64,000 nt of DNA from Actinoplanes regularis (GTDB taxonomy: Bacteria > Actinomycetota > Actinomycetes > Mycobacteriales > Micromonosporaceae), in contig NZ_FZNR01000003.1 of assembly GCF_900188005.1 (NCBI RefSeq), positions 248,001 through 312,000 of the forward strand, given 5' to 3'. Below, in pieces: positions 22,370 through 30,441 of this stretch (position 1 is its first letter; each line of letters begins with the position of its first letter). The notes beneath the pieces are model-generated. The model was given only the letters and a program-made list of their open reading frames with translations, was not told where the DNA came from and did no database searches. The position numbers and the translations under genes were made by a program.

Positions 22370-23788
22370 TTACGGCCGACGCACCCAATTGCCACGATCT
22401 GTTTCCTGACCAGGGTTGTTGCGCCCCGGCGCCGAACGGTACGGGCCGCTGATCGAGGTGGGTTCCACGACCGGTCCGCGCGGCGCGGTGACCCGCGGCT
22501 GCTCGGCCGTGATCGAACCGGCCCGGCCGGCGCCCTGAGCCGCCGTGAATCCGTCGAAGGAGTCCGGCGCGGGCGCCGGGGCCTGAGCCGACCTGCGGGC
22601 TCCCCAGCCGGAGAGGGGCTTCGGCTGCTGGCCGGAGAAGCGCGGCGGATTCTCCGGAGCCGGCGCCTGCGGCGGCGGCTGGGTCGGGGTCGGGGCCGGG
22701 CGGACCGGCGCACCGGCCCGGAACGGGCTGCCGGTGCCACCCGAGAACGGGTTGTTCGGGGTGCCGGGTGCCGCCGTCGGGATGACCCCGGTGTCGGAGG
22801 GGTGCGGCTGCACCCCGTGCTGGGCGGCGGCACGTGCGATGGCCGAGTGCACCGGCGCGTCCCGCTTCGGCAGGGAGGCCGGCGAGTCGCCGGTGGGGAG
22901 GGCCGCGGAAGCGGTGCTCTCCGGCTCGTCCTCCTCGGCCGGCGCTCCGCGGACGATCGCCGCCAGCACCGAGCCGAGCACGCCGGCGCCGCACGCGGTC
23001 ATCGCGGACCAGTACGGGTTGGTCTGGAACCCGGTCGCGCCCTGTTCCGGGCCGGCGATCAGGTACGCCACGGTCAGCAGCGCCGGGCCGACGAGCCCGG
23101 AGAGTCCGGAGGCGAGCGTCGACAGCCGGCGCCCGCGGGCCATGAACCCGATCACCAGGCCGGCGAGCAGCGCGATGGTCGGCATGGTGAGGAACGCGGT
23201 GTGCGCGGTCACGGCCGACGGGATCAGGCTGCCGTTCAGCACGCCGAGGCGGATCTGGATCGGGGTGCGGCCGTGCAGCAGCGACGGGCCGACCGAGACC
23301 AGCGCGACGATCCAGATGAGGGCGCTGAGGACCGCCGCGTTCCAGCGCGCCGCCGGTTTGGCGGCGGCCGCCCAGCCGGCGAGGATGCCCGCCGCAGCGC
23401 CCAGCCCGGCGACCACGCCGATCACGAAGACCGGCTGCACGCCGGGGACCTGCGCGGACCGGGCCGGCTGCATGGTCAGCGGCAGGACGGCGAGCGCGCC
23501 GAGGCCGGCCGCGATCCCGACCGGCAGGGCGCCGCCGGCGCCGATCGGGCGGGGAAGCCAGCGCGGGCGCAGACCGGAGGCGACGGTCGCGCCGATCGCG
23601 GCGGCGCCCATGGTGATCCACGCGATCCAGGCGAGTTGTGCGGTCCATTGATCACGGGCAGTGACGTCGAGGACGCGGTCCAGCCGGACTATGCCGAGTC
23701 CGTAGGCGACGCCGAGCTGGCCGGCTCCGACCACCGCGGCTGCTGTGGCGGTGGTGGCCAGTAGCTTCACCCAGCTCCGAAATGCCAT
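22370..23788 (-). CDS. polytopic membrane protein with Pro-rich tail
   Basis: 472 residues, family not recognised. About eight hydrophobic segments fill residues 8-280; the remaining 190 residues are Pro/Ala/Gly-rich and look disordered and cytoplasmic, with PxxP runs around residues 350-440. The second segment pair has no transport motif I can name. Start at ATG 23788 because TAACGT lies exactly seven bases upstream and there is no Shine-Dalgarno site; a GTG nine bases earlier is also in frame. It faces away from the conservon. Confidence 0.72.
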   Translation of the reverse strand: MAFRSWVKLLATTATAAAVVGAGQLGVAYGLGIVRLDRVLDVTARDQWTAQLAWIAWITMGAAAIGATVASGLRPRWLPRPIGAGGALPVGIAAGLGALAVLPLTMQPARSAQVPGVQPVFVIGVVAGLGAAAGILAGWAAAAKPAARWNAAVLSALIWIVALVSVGPSLLHGRTPIQIRLGVLNGSLIPSAVTAHTAFLTMPTIALLAGLVIGFMARGRRLSTLASGLSGLVGPALLTVAYLIAGPEQGATGFQTNPYWSAMTACGAGVLGSVLAAIVRGAPAEEDEPESTASAALPTGDSPASLPKRDAPVHSAIARAAAQHGVQPHPSDTGVIPTAAPGTPNNPFSGGTGSPFRAGAPVRPAPTPTQPPPQAPAPENPPRFSGQQPKPLSGWGARRSAQAPAPAPDSFDGFTAAQGAGRAGSITAEQPRVTAPRGPVVEPTSISGPYRSAPGRNNPGQETDRGNWVRRP

Positions 23789-23801
23789 GCAGGGCACGTT
23801 A
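23789..23801 (-). promoter_or_regulatory. -10 box and N7 of a predicted leaderless promoter
   Basis: On the minus strand TAACGT (23801-23796), seven bases, then the ATG at 23788. Confidence 0.4.
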
Positions 23802-24395
23802 CGGAATGCGGTGACCGATACGCCAGTGGGGGCGTGGCTTCTTAAGGCGGCCTAAAGTCTGGATCTTCAATGATTGAAATACATCGATTGCTTTACGGTT
23901 ACGCTCGGTTACTTGAAGGCGACGTACGGGATGGTTGCCAGATCAACACTCCAGAGTGGACACTGGGCGACACGGACAACGAGTCCGTCGCGTCCTGTCG
24001 ATCCTTGCGAACGTGAGACCCCTGCTCAGATGCCGCGGTTTCGCCAGGCGCGGGACAGCGCTCTCACATAGTGGTTGGAATCGTGAAGCTGTTCAGTGGC
24101 CGTGACCGCAGAAACAGTCGCGGATGAAGTATTCGCGCACGTCAAAGCCCTTAAGGTGGCCGCCGACCGTTTTCACGCGCGGCTACCACTCGGACAGCCA
24201 GGTGGTTTCCGGGAGGTTCCAGGCTTCCCAAAACCGTCGAAGGTCTGATGAAATCGCCGCCGTGCCTTTTTCGGCACGGACCTTGCTGCGCGTGCCGGAC
24301 GGGGCCGGACCGCAGGGCCCGGGCTCCGCCGCAACGGCGGCGACGACAGCACTCCCGGGTTCCCACCGATGCGGGACGATCGCGAAGGAGATGTC
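23802..24395 (+). other. long intergenic region before the conservon
   Basis: Nearly 600 bases with no convincing gene and a lower GC content than its surroundings, especially 23850-24200. It holds a hairpin CCGTGCC (24260-24266) / GGCACGG (24273-24279) with a TTTTTC loop, and a short GTG-initiated frame at 24082-24126 encoding MKLFSGRDRRNSRG, preceded by TTGGAA. The region probably carries the conservon promoter and leader; I could not fix a -35/-10 pair. The kinase ribosome binding site GAAGGAG is at 24384-24390. Confidence 0.5.
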
Positions 24396-27300
24396 GTGAG
24401 CACGGGATCCTCGGGCCTGGCTGTGCGACGTGGGCTACTCCCGCTGGTGCGGGACGCCCGAATCCGCGCCAAACTCGCCGGACTCCTGGTCATCCCGCTG
24501 GTCGCGGTGCTGGTGCTGGCCTCCGGGCGCCTGATGGACGTGCGCGGCCGGGCGACCGACGCGGGCCGGGTCGCCGACCTCACCCGGCTGGGCACCGACC
24601 TCTCCGGCCTGAGCCTGCTGCTGCATCGCGAACGGATGGCCGCCGCGGTGTTCCTGGCCTCGCCGGAGGCGTCGCCCGATGCGTTCCGGGCGGCGTCCGA
24701 GCACGCCGACGCCCAGATCCTGGTGTTCCGCGGCCATCGCGGCGGGCTCACCGAGGTGCCGGCTCGGGTGCGCGCCCGGCTCCAACTGATCCAGGATCGG
24801 CTCGGTGCGCTCACCGACCTCCGCGGTGCGGTCGCCGCCCGCAAGGAGGTGACCCTCGTCAGCGCGGTCGAGCGCTACGACGAGGTCCTCGATGGGCTGT
24901 CCGACTACGAGGAGACGGTCAGCCAGATCGCCGAGCCCGGCGCGGTCGCCGACGGGTTGCGCGCGCTCGCCGCCTTCACCCGGCTCCAGTCGGCCGCCGC
25001 CGACCAGGAGGTGGCCGCGTATGTCGTGCGGGTCGGCGGTCCGGCCGGCGCGGCCTGGCGTCAGCAGCTGATCGGGGCGCAGGCCGCCCGGCAGGACGCG
25101 TTCGACGACTTCCGGCGGATCGCCACCGCCGGCCAGACCGGCCGGGTCGAGGCGACCCTGGCGAACGATGCGATGGTCAAGGCGGACCGGCTGGTCACCC
25201 GGCTCATCGGGGCCGGGGCGGGGACGGTCACGGTGACCGAGCTGACGAAGACGTACACGGAAATCCTTGATCTTCTCCGGGACACCGAGACGGACCTGGA
25301 AGGCGAGGTCGTCAAGGTCGCCCAGGACGACAGCTCGACCACCGGCAAGCGCGCCACCCTCGAGTTCGTCGTGGTGCTGCTGGTTCTGATCGCGGCCATC
25401 GCGCTCGCCTTCTACCTGGGCCGCAACCTGACCCTGTCGCTCCGACGGCTGCGGGAGGGCGCGCTCGCGGTGGCCCACCGCGATCTGCCCGAGGCGGTCA
25501 GCCGGCTGCAGGACGTGGAGAGCCTGGGCGAGGGGGGCGTCGACCGGATCGTCGCGGAGACCCGGGACCCGATCCGGCTCACCGACCGGGACGAGTTCGG
25601 TCAGGTCGCCGAGGCGTTCAACATGGTGCACCGGGAAGCGATCCGGGTCGCCGCCGAACAGGCCGCGCTGCGCACCAGCGTGTCGGCGATGTTCCTCAGT
25701 CTGGCCCGGCGCAGCCAGGCGCTGGTCGACCGGATGATCGGCGAACTCGACCAGATCGAGCGCGTCGAGGAGGACCCGAAGCGGCTGGCCAAGCTCTTCG
25801 ACCTGGACCACCTCGCCACCCGGATGCGCCGCAACGACGAGAACCTGCTGGTGCTGGCCGGTGCCGACGTGGGCGCGCCGCGCCGCGAGGACGCCCTGCT
25901 GGTCGACGTGCTCAAGGCCTCGCAGTCCGAGGTGGAGATGTACCACCGGGTCGAGTTCGGCGCGACCGACACGGACGTCTCGGTCACCGCGGCCTCGGTC
26001 AACGACGTGGTCCGGTTGATCGCCGAACTGCTCGACAACGCCACCCGGTTCTCCCCGCCGACCACGCTGGTGATGGCGCACGGACGACGCTCCGGGGACC
26101 ATGCGGTGGTCCAGGTCGAGGATCGTGGCCTGGGCATCTCCGCGGAGCAGCTGGAACTGATCAACCGCCGGCTGGCCGAGCCGAACGCGGTCGACGTCAC
26201 CGCGTTCCGGTTGATGGGATTCGCGGTCATCGCCCGGTTGGCGGCGCGGCACGGCATCGCGGTGCGGCTGCTCCCGCATCACGAGGGCGGGACGATCGCC
26301 GAGATCACCCTGCCGGCCGAGATCGTGGTGCTGCCCGGTCAGGCGAGCGGTACCACCGGGCGTGCGGCGAGCTGGACCCGGCCGGGCCCGGCGCCGCAGA
26401 CGACGCGGGGCACCGGGCGTACGTCCGAGATCCGGCCGCCGATCCGCTCCGCGCCGGCTCCGGCCGGGCAGCGCTGGGCACACGTGGTGGCGTCCCCGGC
26501 CGCCGAGCTGGATCTGCGTCCCACGCCGGACCGGCCGGCGCTGCCCACCCGGATTCCGCAGCCGACCGCGGCGATGGATCTGCCGCCGGCCCCGCTGTTC
26601 AACCCCGCCCCGGCCGCGCCCGTCTCGGCCCAGCCGGTCTCGGCCCAGCCGACCTGGGTGCAGCCGAGTTCCGGGCAGCCGTTCTCGGCCCAGCCGGTCT
26701 CCGCCCAGCCGGCCTGGGCGCAGCCGGTATCGGCCCAGCCGTTCCCGGCCCAGCCGGTCTCCGCGCAGCCGTTCCCGGCCCAGCCGGTCTCCCCGCAGCC
26801 GGTATCGGCCCGGCCCGTCTCGGCGATGCCCGCGCCCGCGCCCGCGCCGATCCAGGTGCAGATGCAGCACAACTGGTTCGAAGCGGAGGCGGAAACGTCC
26901 GCTGCCTCGGCGATGGGCGGCATGCCGACCGCCGGGTACGCGCCCGCTCCGGTCTCCGCGGCGCCGGCCAGTGCCCCGCCGGTCCGTCCCGCTCCGGTCT
27001 CCGCGGCGCCGGCCAGTGCCCCGCCGGTCCGTCCCGCTCCGGTCTCCGCGGCGCCGGCCAGTGCCCCGCCGGTCCGTCCCGCTCCGGTCTCCGCGGCGCC
27101 GGCCAGTGCCCCGCCGGTCCGTCCCGCTCCGGTCTCCGCGGCGCCGGCCAGTGCCCCGCCGGTCCGTCCCGCTCCGGTCTCCGCGGCGCCGGCCAGTGCC
27201 CCGCCGCACCGTCCCGCCACCGAGGGCGCGGCGGTGCCCAGGCCCCGCTCGGCCGCCGAGGACCGCTGGCAGACCGTGGCCGACGACGGCTGGCAGCGCG

Positions 27301-27545
27301 CCCTGGCGGCCGCCGTTCCCGCGGACGCCGGCATCACCCGATCGGGCCTGCCGAAGCGGATCCCACAGGCACAGCTCGTTCCGGGCGGGGTACAGGAACG
27401 GCCCCGCGCACAGAATCGTCGCAGCCCCGACGACATACGCGGGCTCCTCTCCGCGTACACCCGTGGGGTGCAGCGAGGGCGGACGGACGGCGTCGCCGAA
27501 CCCGCCGCCGCGGCATCGCAGGCTCCTAAGGAGAACAAACAGTGA
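24396..27545 (+). CDS. nitrate/nitrite-sensing-type histidine kinase (CvnA-like)
   Basis: 1049 residues. Two membrane helices (about 26-45 and 322-343) bracket an extracytoplasmic all-helical domain of the NIT type. A HAMP region follows, then a dimerisation part with LFDLDHLATRMRRNDENL near residue 467, then an ATPase domain with N-box ELLDNATRFSPP and G-box VEDRGLGIS. From about residue 740 the tail is low-complexity: degenerate SAQP repeats, then six 15-residue repeats (851-940). GTG start at 24396, six bases after GAAGGAG. Its TGA overlaps the next GTG. First gene of a conservon; in Streptomyces CvnA acts like a receptor that controls the CvnD GTPase. Confidence 0.9.
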   Translation: MSTGSSGLAVRRGLLPLVRDARIRAKLAGLLVIPLVAVLVLASGRLMDVRGRATDAGRVADLTRLGTDLSGLSLLLHRERMAAAVFLASPEASPDAFRAASEHADAQILVFRGHRGGLTEVPARVRARLQLIQDRLGALTDLRGAVAARKEVTLVSAVERYDEVLDGLSDYEETVSQIAEPGAVADGLRALAAFTRLQSAAADQEVAAYVVRVGGPAGAAWRQQLIGAQAARQDAFDDFRRIATAGQTGRVEATLANDAMVKADRLVTRLIGAGAGTVTVTELTKTYTEILDLLRDTETDLEGEVVKVAQDDSSTTGKRATLEFVVVLLVLIAAIALAFYLGRNLTLSLRRLREGALAVAHRDLPEAVSRLQDVESLGEGGVDRIVAETRDPIRLTDRDEFGQVAEAFNMVHREAIRVAAEQAALRTSVSAMFLSLARRSQALVDRMIGELDQIERVEEDPKRLAKLFDLDHLATRMRRNDENLLVLAGADVGAPRREDALLVDVLKASQSEVEMYHRVEFGATDTDVSVTAASVNDVVRLIAELLDNATRFSPPTTLVMAHGRRSGDHAVVQVEDRGLGISAEQLELINRRLAEPNAVDVTAFRLMGFAVIARLAARHGIAVRLLPHHEGGTIAEITLPAEIVVLPGQASGTTGRAASWTRPGPAPQTTRGTGRTSEIRPPIRSAPAPAGQRWAHVVASPAAELDLRPTPDRPALPTRIPQPTAAMDLPPAPLFNPAPAAPVSAQPVSAQPTWVQPSSGQPFSAQPVSAQPAWAQPVSAQPFPAQPVSAQPFPAQPVSPQPVSARPVSAMPAPAPAPIQVQMQHNWFEAEAETSAASAMGGMPTAGYAPAPVSAAPASAPPVRPAPVSAAPASAPPVRPAPVSAAPASAPPVRPAPVSAAPASAPPVRPAPVSAAPASAPPVRPAPVSAAPASAPPHRPATEGAAVPRPRSAAEDRWQTVADDGWQRALAAAVPADAGITRSGLPKRIPQAQLVPGGVQERPRAQNRRSPDDIRGLLSAYTRGVQRGRTDGVAEPAAAASQAPKENKQ
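26619..26840 (+). repeat. degenerate SAQP-coding repeats in the kinase tail
   Basis: About a dozen imperfect copies of a short coding unit that reads roughly PVSAQP (18-24 bases each), within the kinase gene. Variants include PFPAQP, PAWAQP and PVSPQP. Low-complexity, Pro-rich spacer. Confidence 0.7.
26946..27215 (+). repeat. 45-bp tandem repeat, six copies, in frame
   Basis: Units at 26946, 26991, 27036, 27081, 27126 and 27171. The first five are identical at the nucleotide level; the sixth differs by two adjacent bases, changing Val to His. Each encodes APVSAAPASAPPVRP. Perfect DNA identity means recent expansion, so copy number probably varies between strains without breaking the frame. 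Confidence 0.97.
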
Positions 27546-27949
27546 CCAGGCCTCCCACCATGCACGACATGGGCTGGCTGCTCAACAACTTCGCCGACAG
27601 CATCGCGGGCATCGCGCACGTGATCGCGGTCTCGGCGGACGGGTTGTTGCTGGCATCCTCGCGGGATCTGCCGGCCGACCGGGCCGAGCAGCTGGCCGCG
27701 ATCACATCCGGCGTGGTCAGTCTGACCGACGGCGCGTCCCGGATGTTCACAGCCGGAAAGGTGCAGCAGACCATCATCGAAATGGATAGCGGCTATCTTT
27801 TCCTCATGTCCATCAGCGACGGATCGTCGATGGCCGTGCTGGCGGCGCGCAGCTGCGATGTCGGCCAGGTCGGCTATGAGATGGCCTTGGTGGTGGAGCG
27901 CGTCGGCGCGGCCCTGTCGCCGGCGGCACGCGAGGCTGTCAGCCACTAG
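27542..27949 (+). CDS. roadblock/LC7 domain protein (CvnB-like)
   Basis: 135 residues, single roadblock domain: MGWLLNNFADSIAGIAHVI, VSADGLLLASSRDLP, and ARSCDVGQVGYEMALVVERVG at the end. Roadblock proteins bind and regulate small GTPases; here the partner should be the GTPase at 28338. GTG overlaps the kinase stop (GTGA), so kinase and roadblock protein are translationally coupled. Confidence 0.94.
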   Translation: MTRPPTMHDMGWLLNNFADSIAGIAHVIAVSADGLLLASSRDLPADRAEQLAAITSGVVSLTDGASRMFTAGKVQQTIIEMDSGYLFLMSISDGSSMAVLAARSCDVGQVGYEMALVVERVGAALSPAAREAVSH

Positions 27950-27994
27950 GCGCCGGGGTGGGTTGAACCCCGGTGGAGATGAGGTGACCGCGAG

Positions 27995-28357
27995 ATGACA
28001 GAGCCGCACGATCCCAGGGGAAACCTGGTGCGGCCGTACGCGGTAACCCGCGGCCGGACCGAGCCGATCCGGGACATCCCGATCGAAGCGGTCCTGGTCG
28101 CCACCCCGGCGGCCGTACAGGAAGCGCGTTTCGCCGGACATGACAAGTACCGCATCGCCGTGCTGTGTGAGCCGAAAGCTCAATCGCTGGCTGAACTCGC
28201 CGCGCTCACCCGGCTGCCTCTCGGGGTGGCCCGGGTCCTCGTCGCCGACATGGTCGCCGACAGTTTGCTCACGCTGCACAGTGCCGCTCCCCGCAAGGGT
28301 TTCACGGAGCGGATGGATCTTCTGGGAAGGGTTTTGAGTGGACTACGCAAGCTCTGA
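27995..28357 (+). CDS. DUF742 protein (CvnC-like)
   Basis: 120 residues. RPYAVTRGRTEPIRDIPIEA, then a winged-helix-like stretch QSLAELAALTRLPLGVARVLVADMVADS and the end LLGRVLSGLRKL, the DUF742 pattern. Ribosome binding site GAGATGAGGTG upstream of the ATG. Its last 20 bases overlap the start of the GTPase gene. Confidence 0.94.
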   Translation: MTEPHDPRGNLVRPYAVTRGRTEPIRDIPIEAVLVATPAAVQEARFAGHDKYRIAVLCEPKAQSLAELAALTRLPLGVARVLVADMVADSLLTLHSAAPRKGFTERMDLLGRVLSGLRKL

Positions 28358-28952
28358 GCGGGCGGGCGCACCTCCTTCGGAGATCATCTCCGCGAAGATC
28401 GTCATCGCTGGTGGCTTCGGCGTCGGGAAGACGACCATGGTCGGCGCGGTCTCCGAGATCGAACCGCTGACCACGGAAGCCGTGATGACCTCCGCCGGCG
28501 CCGGCATCGACGACGCCTCCAAGGTGCCGGAGAAGGGCACCACCACGGTGGCGATGGACTTCGGCCGGATCACCATGGCCGAGGACCTGATCCTCTACCT
28601 GTTCGGTACGCCCGGCCAGACCCGCTTCTGGTTCATGTGGGACGAGCTGATCCGGGGTGCGGTGGGCGCGGCGGTCCTGGTCGACACCCGTCGGCTGACG
28701 GACGCGTTCGCCCCGCTCGACTACTTCGAGAACCGGCATCTGCCGTACCTCGTCGCGGTGAACTGTTTCGACGAGGCCCCGCGCTACGAGCCGGAGGAGG
28801 TCCGGGAGGCGCTCGCCATCCCGGCCCGGGTCCCGCTGATCATGTGTGACGCCCGGCACCGTGAATCGGTCAAAGCCGTCCTCATCGGTGTCGTCGAGCA
28901 CGCCATGGCCACCCTGGTCGCCGAACACGAACAGGGCGTCGGAGTCGGCTGA
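28338..28952 (+). CDS. conservon small GTPase (CvnD-like)
   Basis: 204 residues, Ras-like fold of the prokaryotic MglA/Cvn type. P-loop GGFGVGKTT (residues 25-33), switch II-equivalent LFGTPGQTRFWFMW, and NCFD in the place of the NKxD base-recognition motif. GTG start overlapping the DUF742 gene by 20 bases. Last gene of the conservon; the cytosolic partner of the roadblock and DUF742 proteins at the membrane. Confidence 0.95.
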   Translation: MDYASSERAGAPPSEIISAKIVIAGGFGVGKTTMVGAVSEIEPLTTEAVMTSAGAGIDDASKVPEKGTTTVAMDFGRITMAEDLILYLFGTPGQTRFWFMWDELIRGAVGAAVLVDTRRLTDAFAPLDYFENRHLPYLVAVNCFDEAPRYEPEEVREALAIPARVPLIMCDARHRESVKAVLIGVVEHAMATLVAEHEQGVGVG

Positions 28953-29010
28953 CCGGCAGCTTCGCCACGCACCGGCCCGGCTCTCGGCCCGGCCGGTGTG
29001 GCCGCCCGCT

Positions 29011-29118
29011 CGTGGCGCGGTGGCCTCGCCCGGCTTCGGCACGCCTCGTGGCGCGGTGGCCTCGCCCGGCTTCGGCACGCCTCGTGGCGCGGTGGCCTCG
29101 CCCGGCTTGGGCACGCTG
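29011..29118. repeat. 36-bp tandem repeat, three copies
   Basis: Copies at 29011-29046, 29047-29082 and 29083-29118; the first two are identical and the third has small changes (TTGGGC and a CTG end). It fills the gap between the conservon and the convergent HemD-like gene. No spacers, so not a CRISPR array; no strong hairpin. Likely a minisatellite. Confidence 0.9.
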
Positions 29119-29143
29119 AGCACGTCCGGGTCGGCGAGGGCGG

Positions 29144-30289
29144 TCAGACGGGGATGCGGTAGCCGCGTTTGACGACGGTCTGGATGAGGCCGGGGACGGC
29201 CAGTCCGGCGCGGAGCCGGGCGACCGCCATCTCGACCGCATGCTCGTCAGCGTTGCGGGGCAGCGCCTGGAGCAGGGCGGCCCGGGAGAGGACGTGCCCG
29301 GGGGACGTGGCCAGGACGCGGAGCACCGCCATCGGGCCGGGGGCCAGCGGACGGAGTTCGCCGTCGACCACCGCCGCGTGGCCGCGCAGGGTGATCGCGT
29401 GCCCGTTGACCTGGAGTGACACGGCGCGCTTGGGCAATTCGTCGATCAGGGTGCGGACCAGGGCGCTGAGCCGGGCGCGGTTCGGGGTGGAGACCGGGAC
29501 GTCCAGGCGGCGCAGCGGGGCGGCGGTGACCGGCCCCACACAGGCGGCCAGCACGTCGGTCCGGACGGCGTCCAGCAGGGGATCAGCGGCCGGACCGGCC
29601 GCGCGCAGCAGGGCCTGCACGGCGGCGGCCGAGGTGAACGTCACGGCATCGACCAGCTTGCCGACGATCAGGTCGACCAGGCGGTGCAACGGGGCCAGAT
29701 CGGTCGGTGGCGCCCAGCGGTAGACCGGGACCTCGATCACCCGGGCGCCGGCGGCCTCCAGCGCCTCGGTGTACTCCGGCTGACTCTCGCCGTGCAGTTG
29801 CATGGCGACGGTGAGGCCGGCGATGCCGCGGGCGGTCAGGTGCTCGACGACCTCCTCGTAGCTCTCGCCGTCCGGGGTCCACTGCTCGTGCAGGCCGGCG
29901 GTGCGGACCGCGGCGCGGGCCTTGGGCCCCCGGGCCACCAGGTAGGCGTGGCTCAGCGCGGTGCGCAGGGGATCGGCCAGGCCCCAGCCGTCGGCCGCCT
30001 CCAGCCAGCCCCGCATGCCGATGCCGGTGTTGACCAGCACGATGTCGGGGGGAGTGTCGAGGCAGGCACGGGTCGCCGCACGCAGCTCGGCGTCGTCGGC
30101 GATCGGCACGATGCGCAGCGCGGGGGCGAGCACCACCCGGGCGCCGCGCTTCTCCAGGAGGCCGGCCAGCTCGTCGAGACGGCGGTCGGAGGTGACGCCG
30201 ACGGTGTAACCGGAGAGGGTGGCGGTCGGCTCGGCCAGTGCGGACGCGGTCAGCACCGGCCGGCGTGGCGCCGGAGTCCGATCCGTCAT
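29144..30289 (-). CDS. HemD-like / winged-helix regulator (NnaR type)
   Basis: 381 residues in two parts. Residues about 25-270 resemble uroporphyrinogen-III synthase (VLVNTGIGMRGW, VAMQLHGESQPEY, VDAVTFTSAAAVQALL). Residues about 290-381 form an OmpR-type winged helix (PLAPGPMAVLRVLATSPG, DEHAVEMAVARLR, VVKRGYRIPV). This fusion is the architecture of NnaR (Rv0260c), a regulator of nitrate and nitrite assimilation in mycobacteria and Streptomyces, rather than a heme enzyme. Its convergent position beside a NIT-domain kinase operon is suggestive. Its ATG overlaps the stop of a possible small ORF upstream (ATGA). No strong Shine-Dalgarno site. Confidence 0.85.
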   Translation of the reverse strand: MTDRTPAPRRPVLTASALAEPTATLSGYTVGVTSDRRLDELAGLLEKRGARVVLAPALRIVPIADDAELRAATRACLDTPPDIVLVNTGIGMRGWLEAADGWGLADPLRTALSHAYLVARGPKARAAVRTAGLHEQWTPDGESYEEVVEHLTARGIAGLTVAMQLHGESQPEYTEALEAAGARVIEVPVYRWAPPTDLAPLHRLVDLIVGKLVDAVTFTSAAAVQALLRAAGPAADPLLDAVRTDVLAACVGPVTAAPLRRLDVPVSTPNRARLSALVRTLIDELPKRAVSLQVNGHAITLRGHAAVVDGELRPLAPGPMAVLRVLATSPGHVLSRAALLQALPRNADEHAVEMAVARLRAGLAVPGLIQTVVKRGYRIPV

Positions 30290-30441
30290 CCGGCGACGAA
30301 CCCGCGCTCGGTGCTGCTCGGATCGGTGCCGTCGAGGTCGAGAAGTCGCGGCGTGGCCGGGCGGTCCACCGAAGGGCACGCTCGAGAACCGTCGTCCTCA
30401 GCGTCGACCCGCTCCCACGTCACGCTTACGGTTCTCGCCAT
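30286..30441 (-). CDS. possible small protein upstream of the NnaR-like gene
   Basis: 51 residues if started at ATG 30441, MARTVSVTWERVDAEDDG and ending STERGFVAG. Support: its stop overlaps the next ATG by four bases, a coupling pattern common here, and third codon positions are about 80% G or C. Against: no recognised family and the GGAGG upstream is only one base from the ATG. The open frame continues to 30612 without obvious meaning. Confidence 0.35.
   Translation of the reverse strand: MARTVSVTWERVDAEDDGSRACPSVDRPATPRLLDLDGTDPSSTERGFVAG

Noticed and set aside
24124..24399. Plus-strand 91-codon frame before the conservon kinase
   Set aside because: No family, Arg/Pro/Ala-rich, contains the hairpin and overlaps the kinase start in another frame.
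24435..27209. Minus-strand open frame of about 920 codons antisense to the kinase, with RRGTGRRRGDRSGTD repeats
   Set aside because: The repeats merely mirror the 45-bp coding repeat of the kinase.
26946..27215. Candidate CRISPR array
   Set aside because: Repeats are directly adjacent with no spacers, in frame with the kinase gene.
29011..29118. Candidate CRISPR array
   Set aside because: Three contiguous copies without spacers and no cas genes.
29144..30289. Plain uroporphyrinogen-III synthase (hemD) for heme synthesis
   Set aside because: C-terminal winged helix and no other heme genes nearby; the fusion matches the NnaR type.
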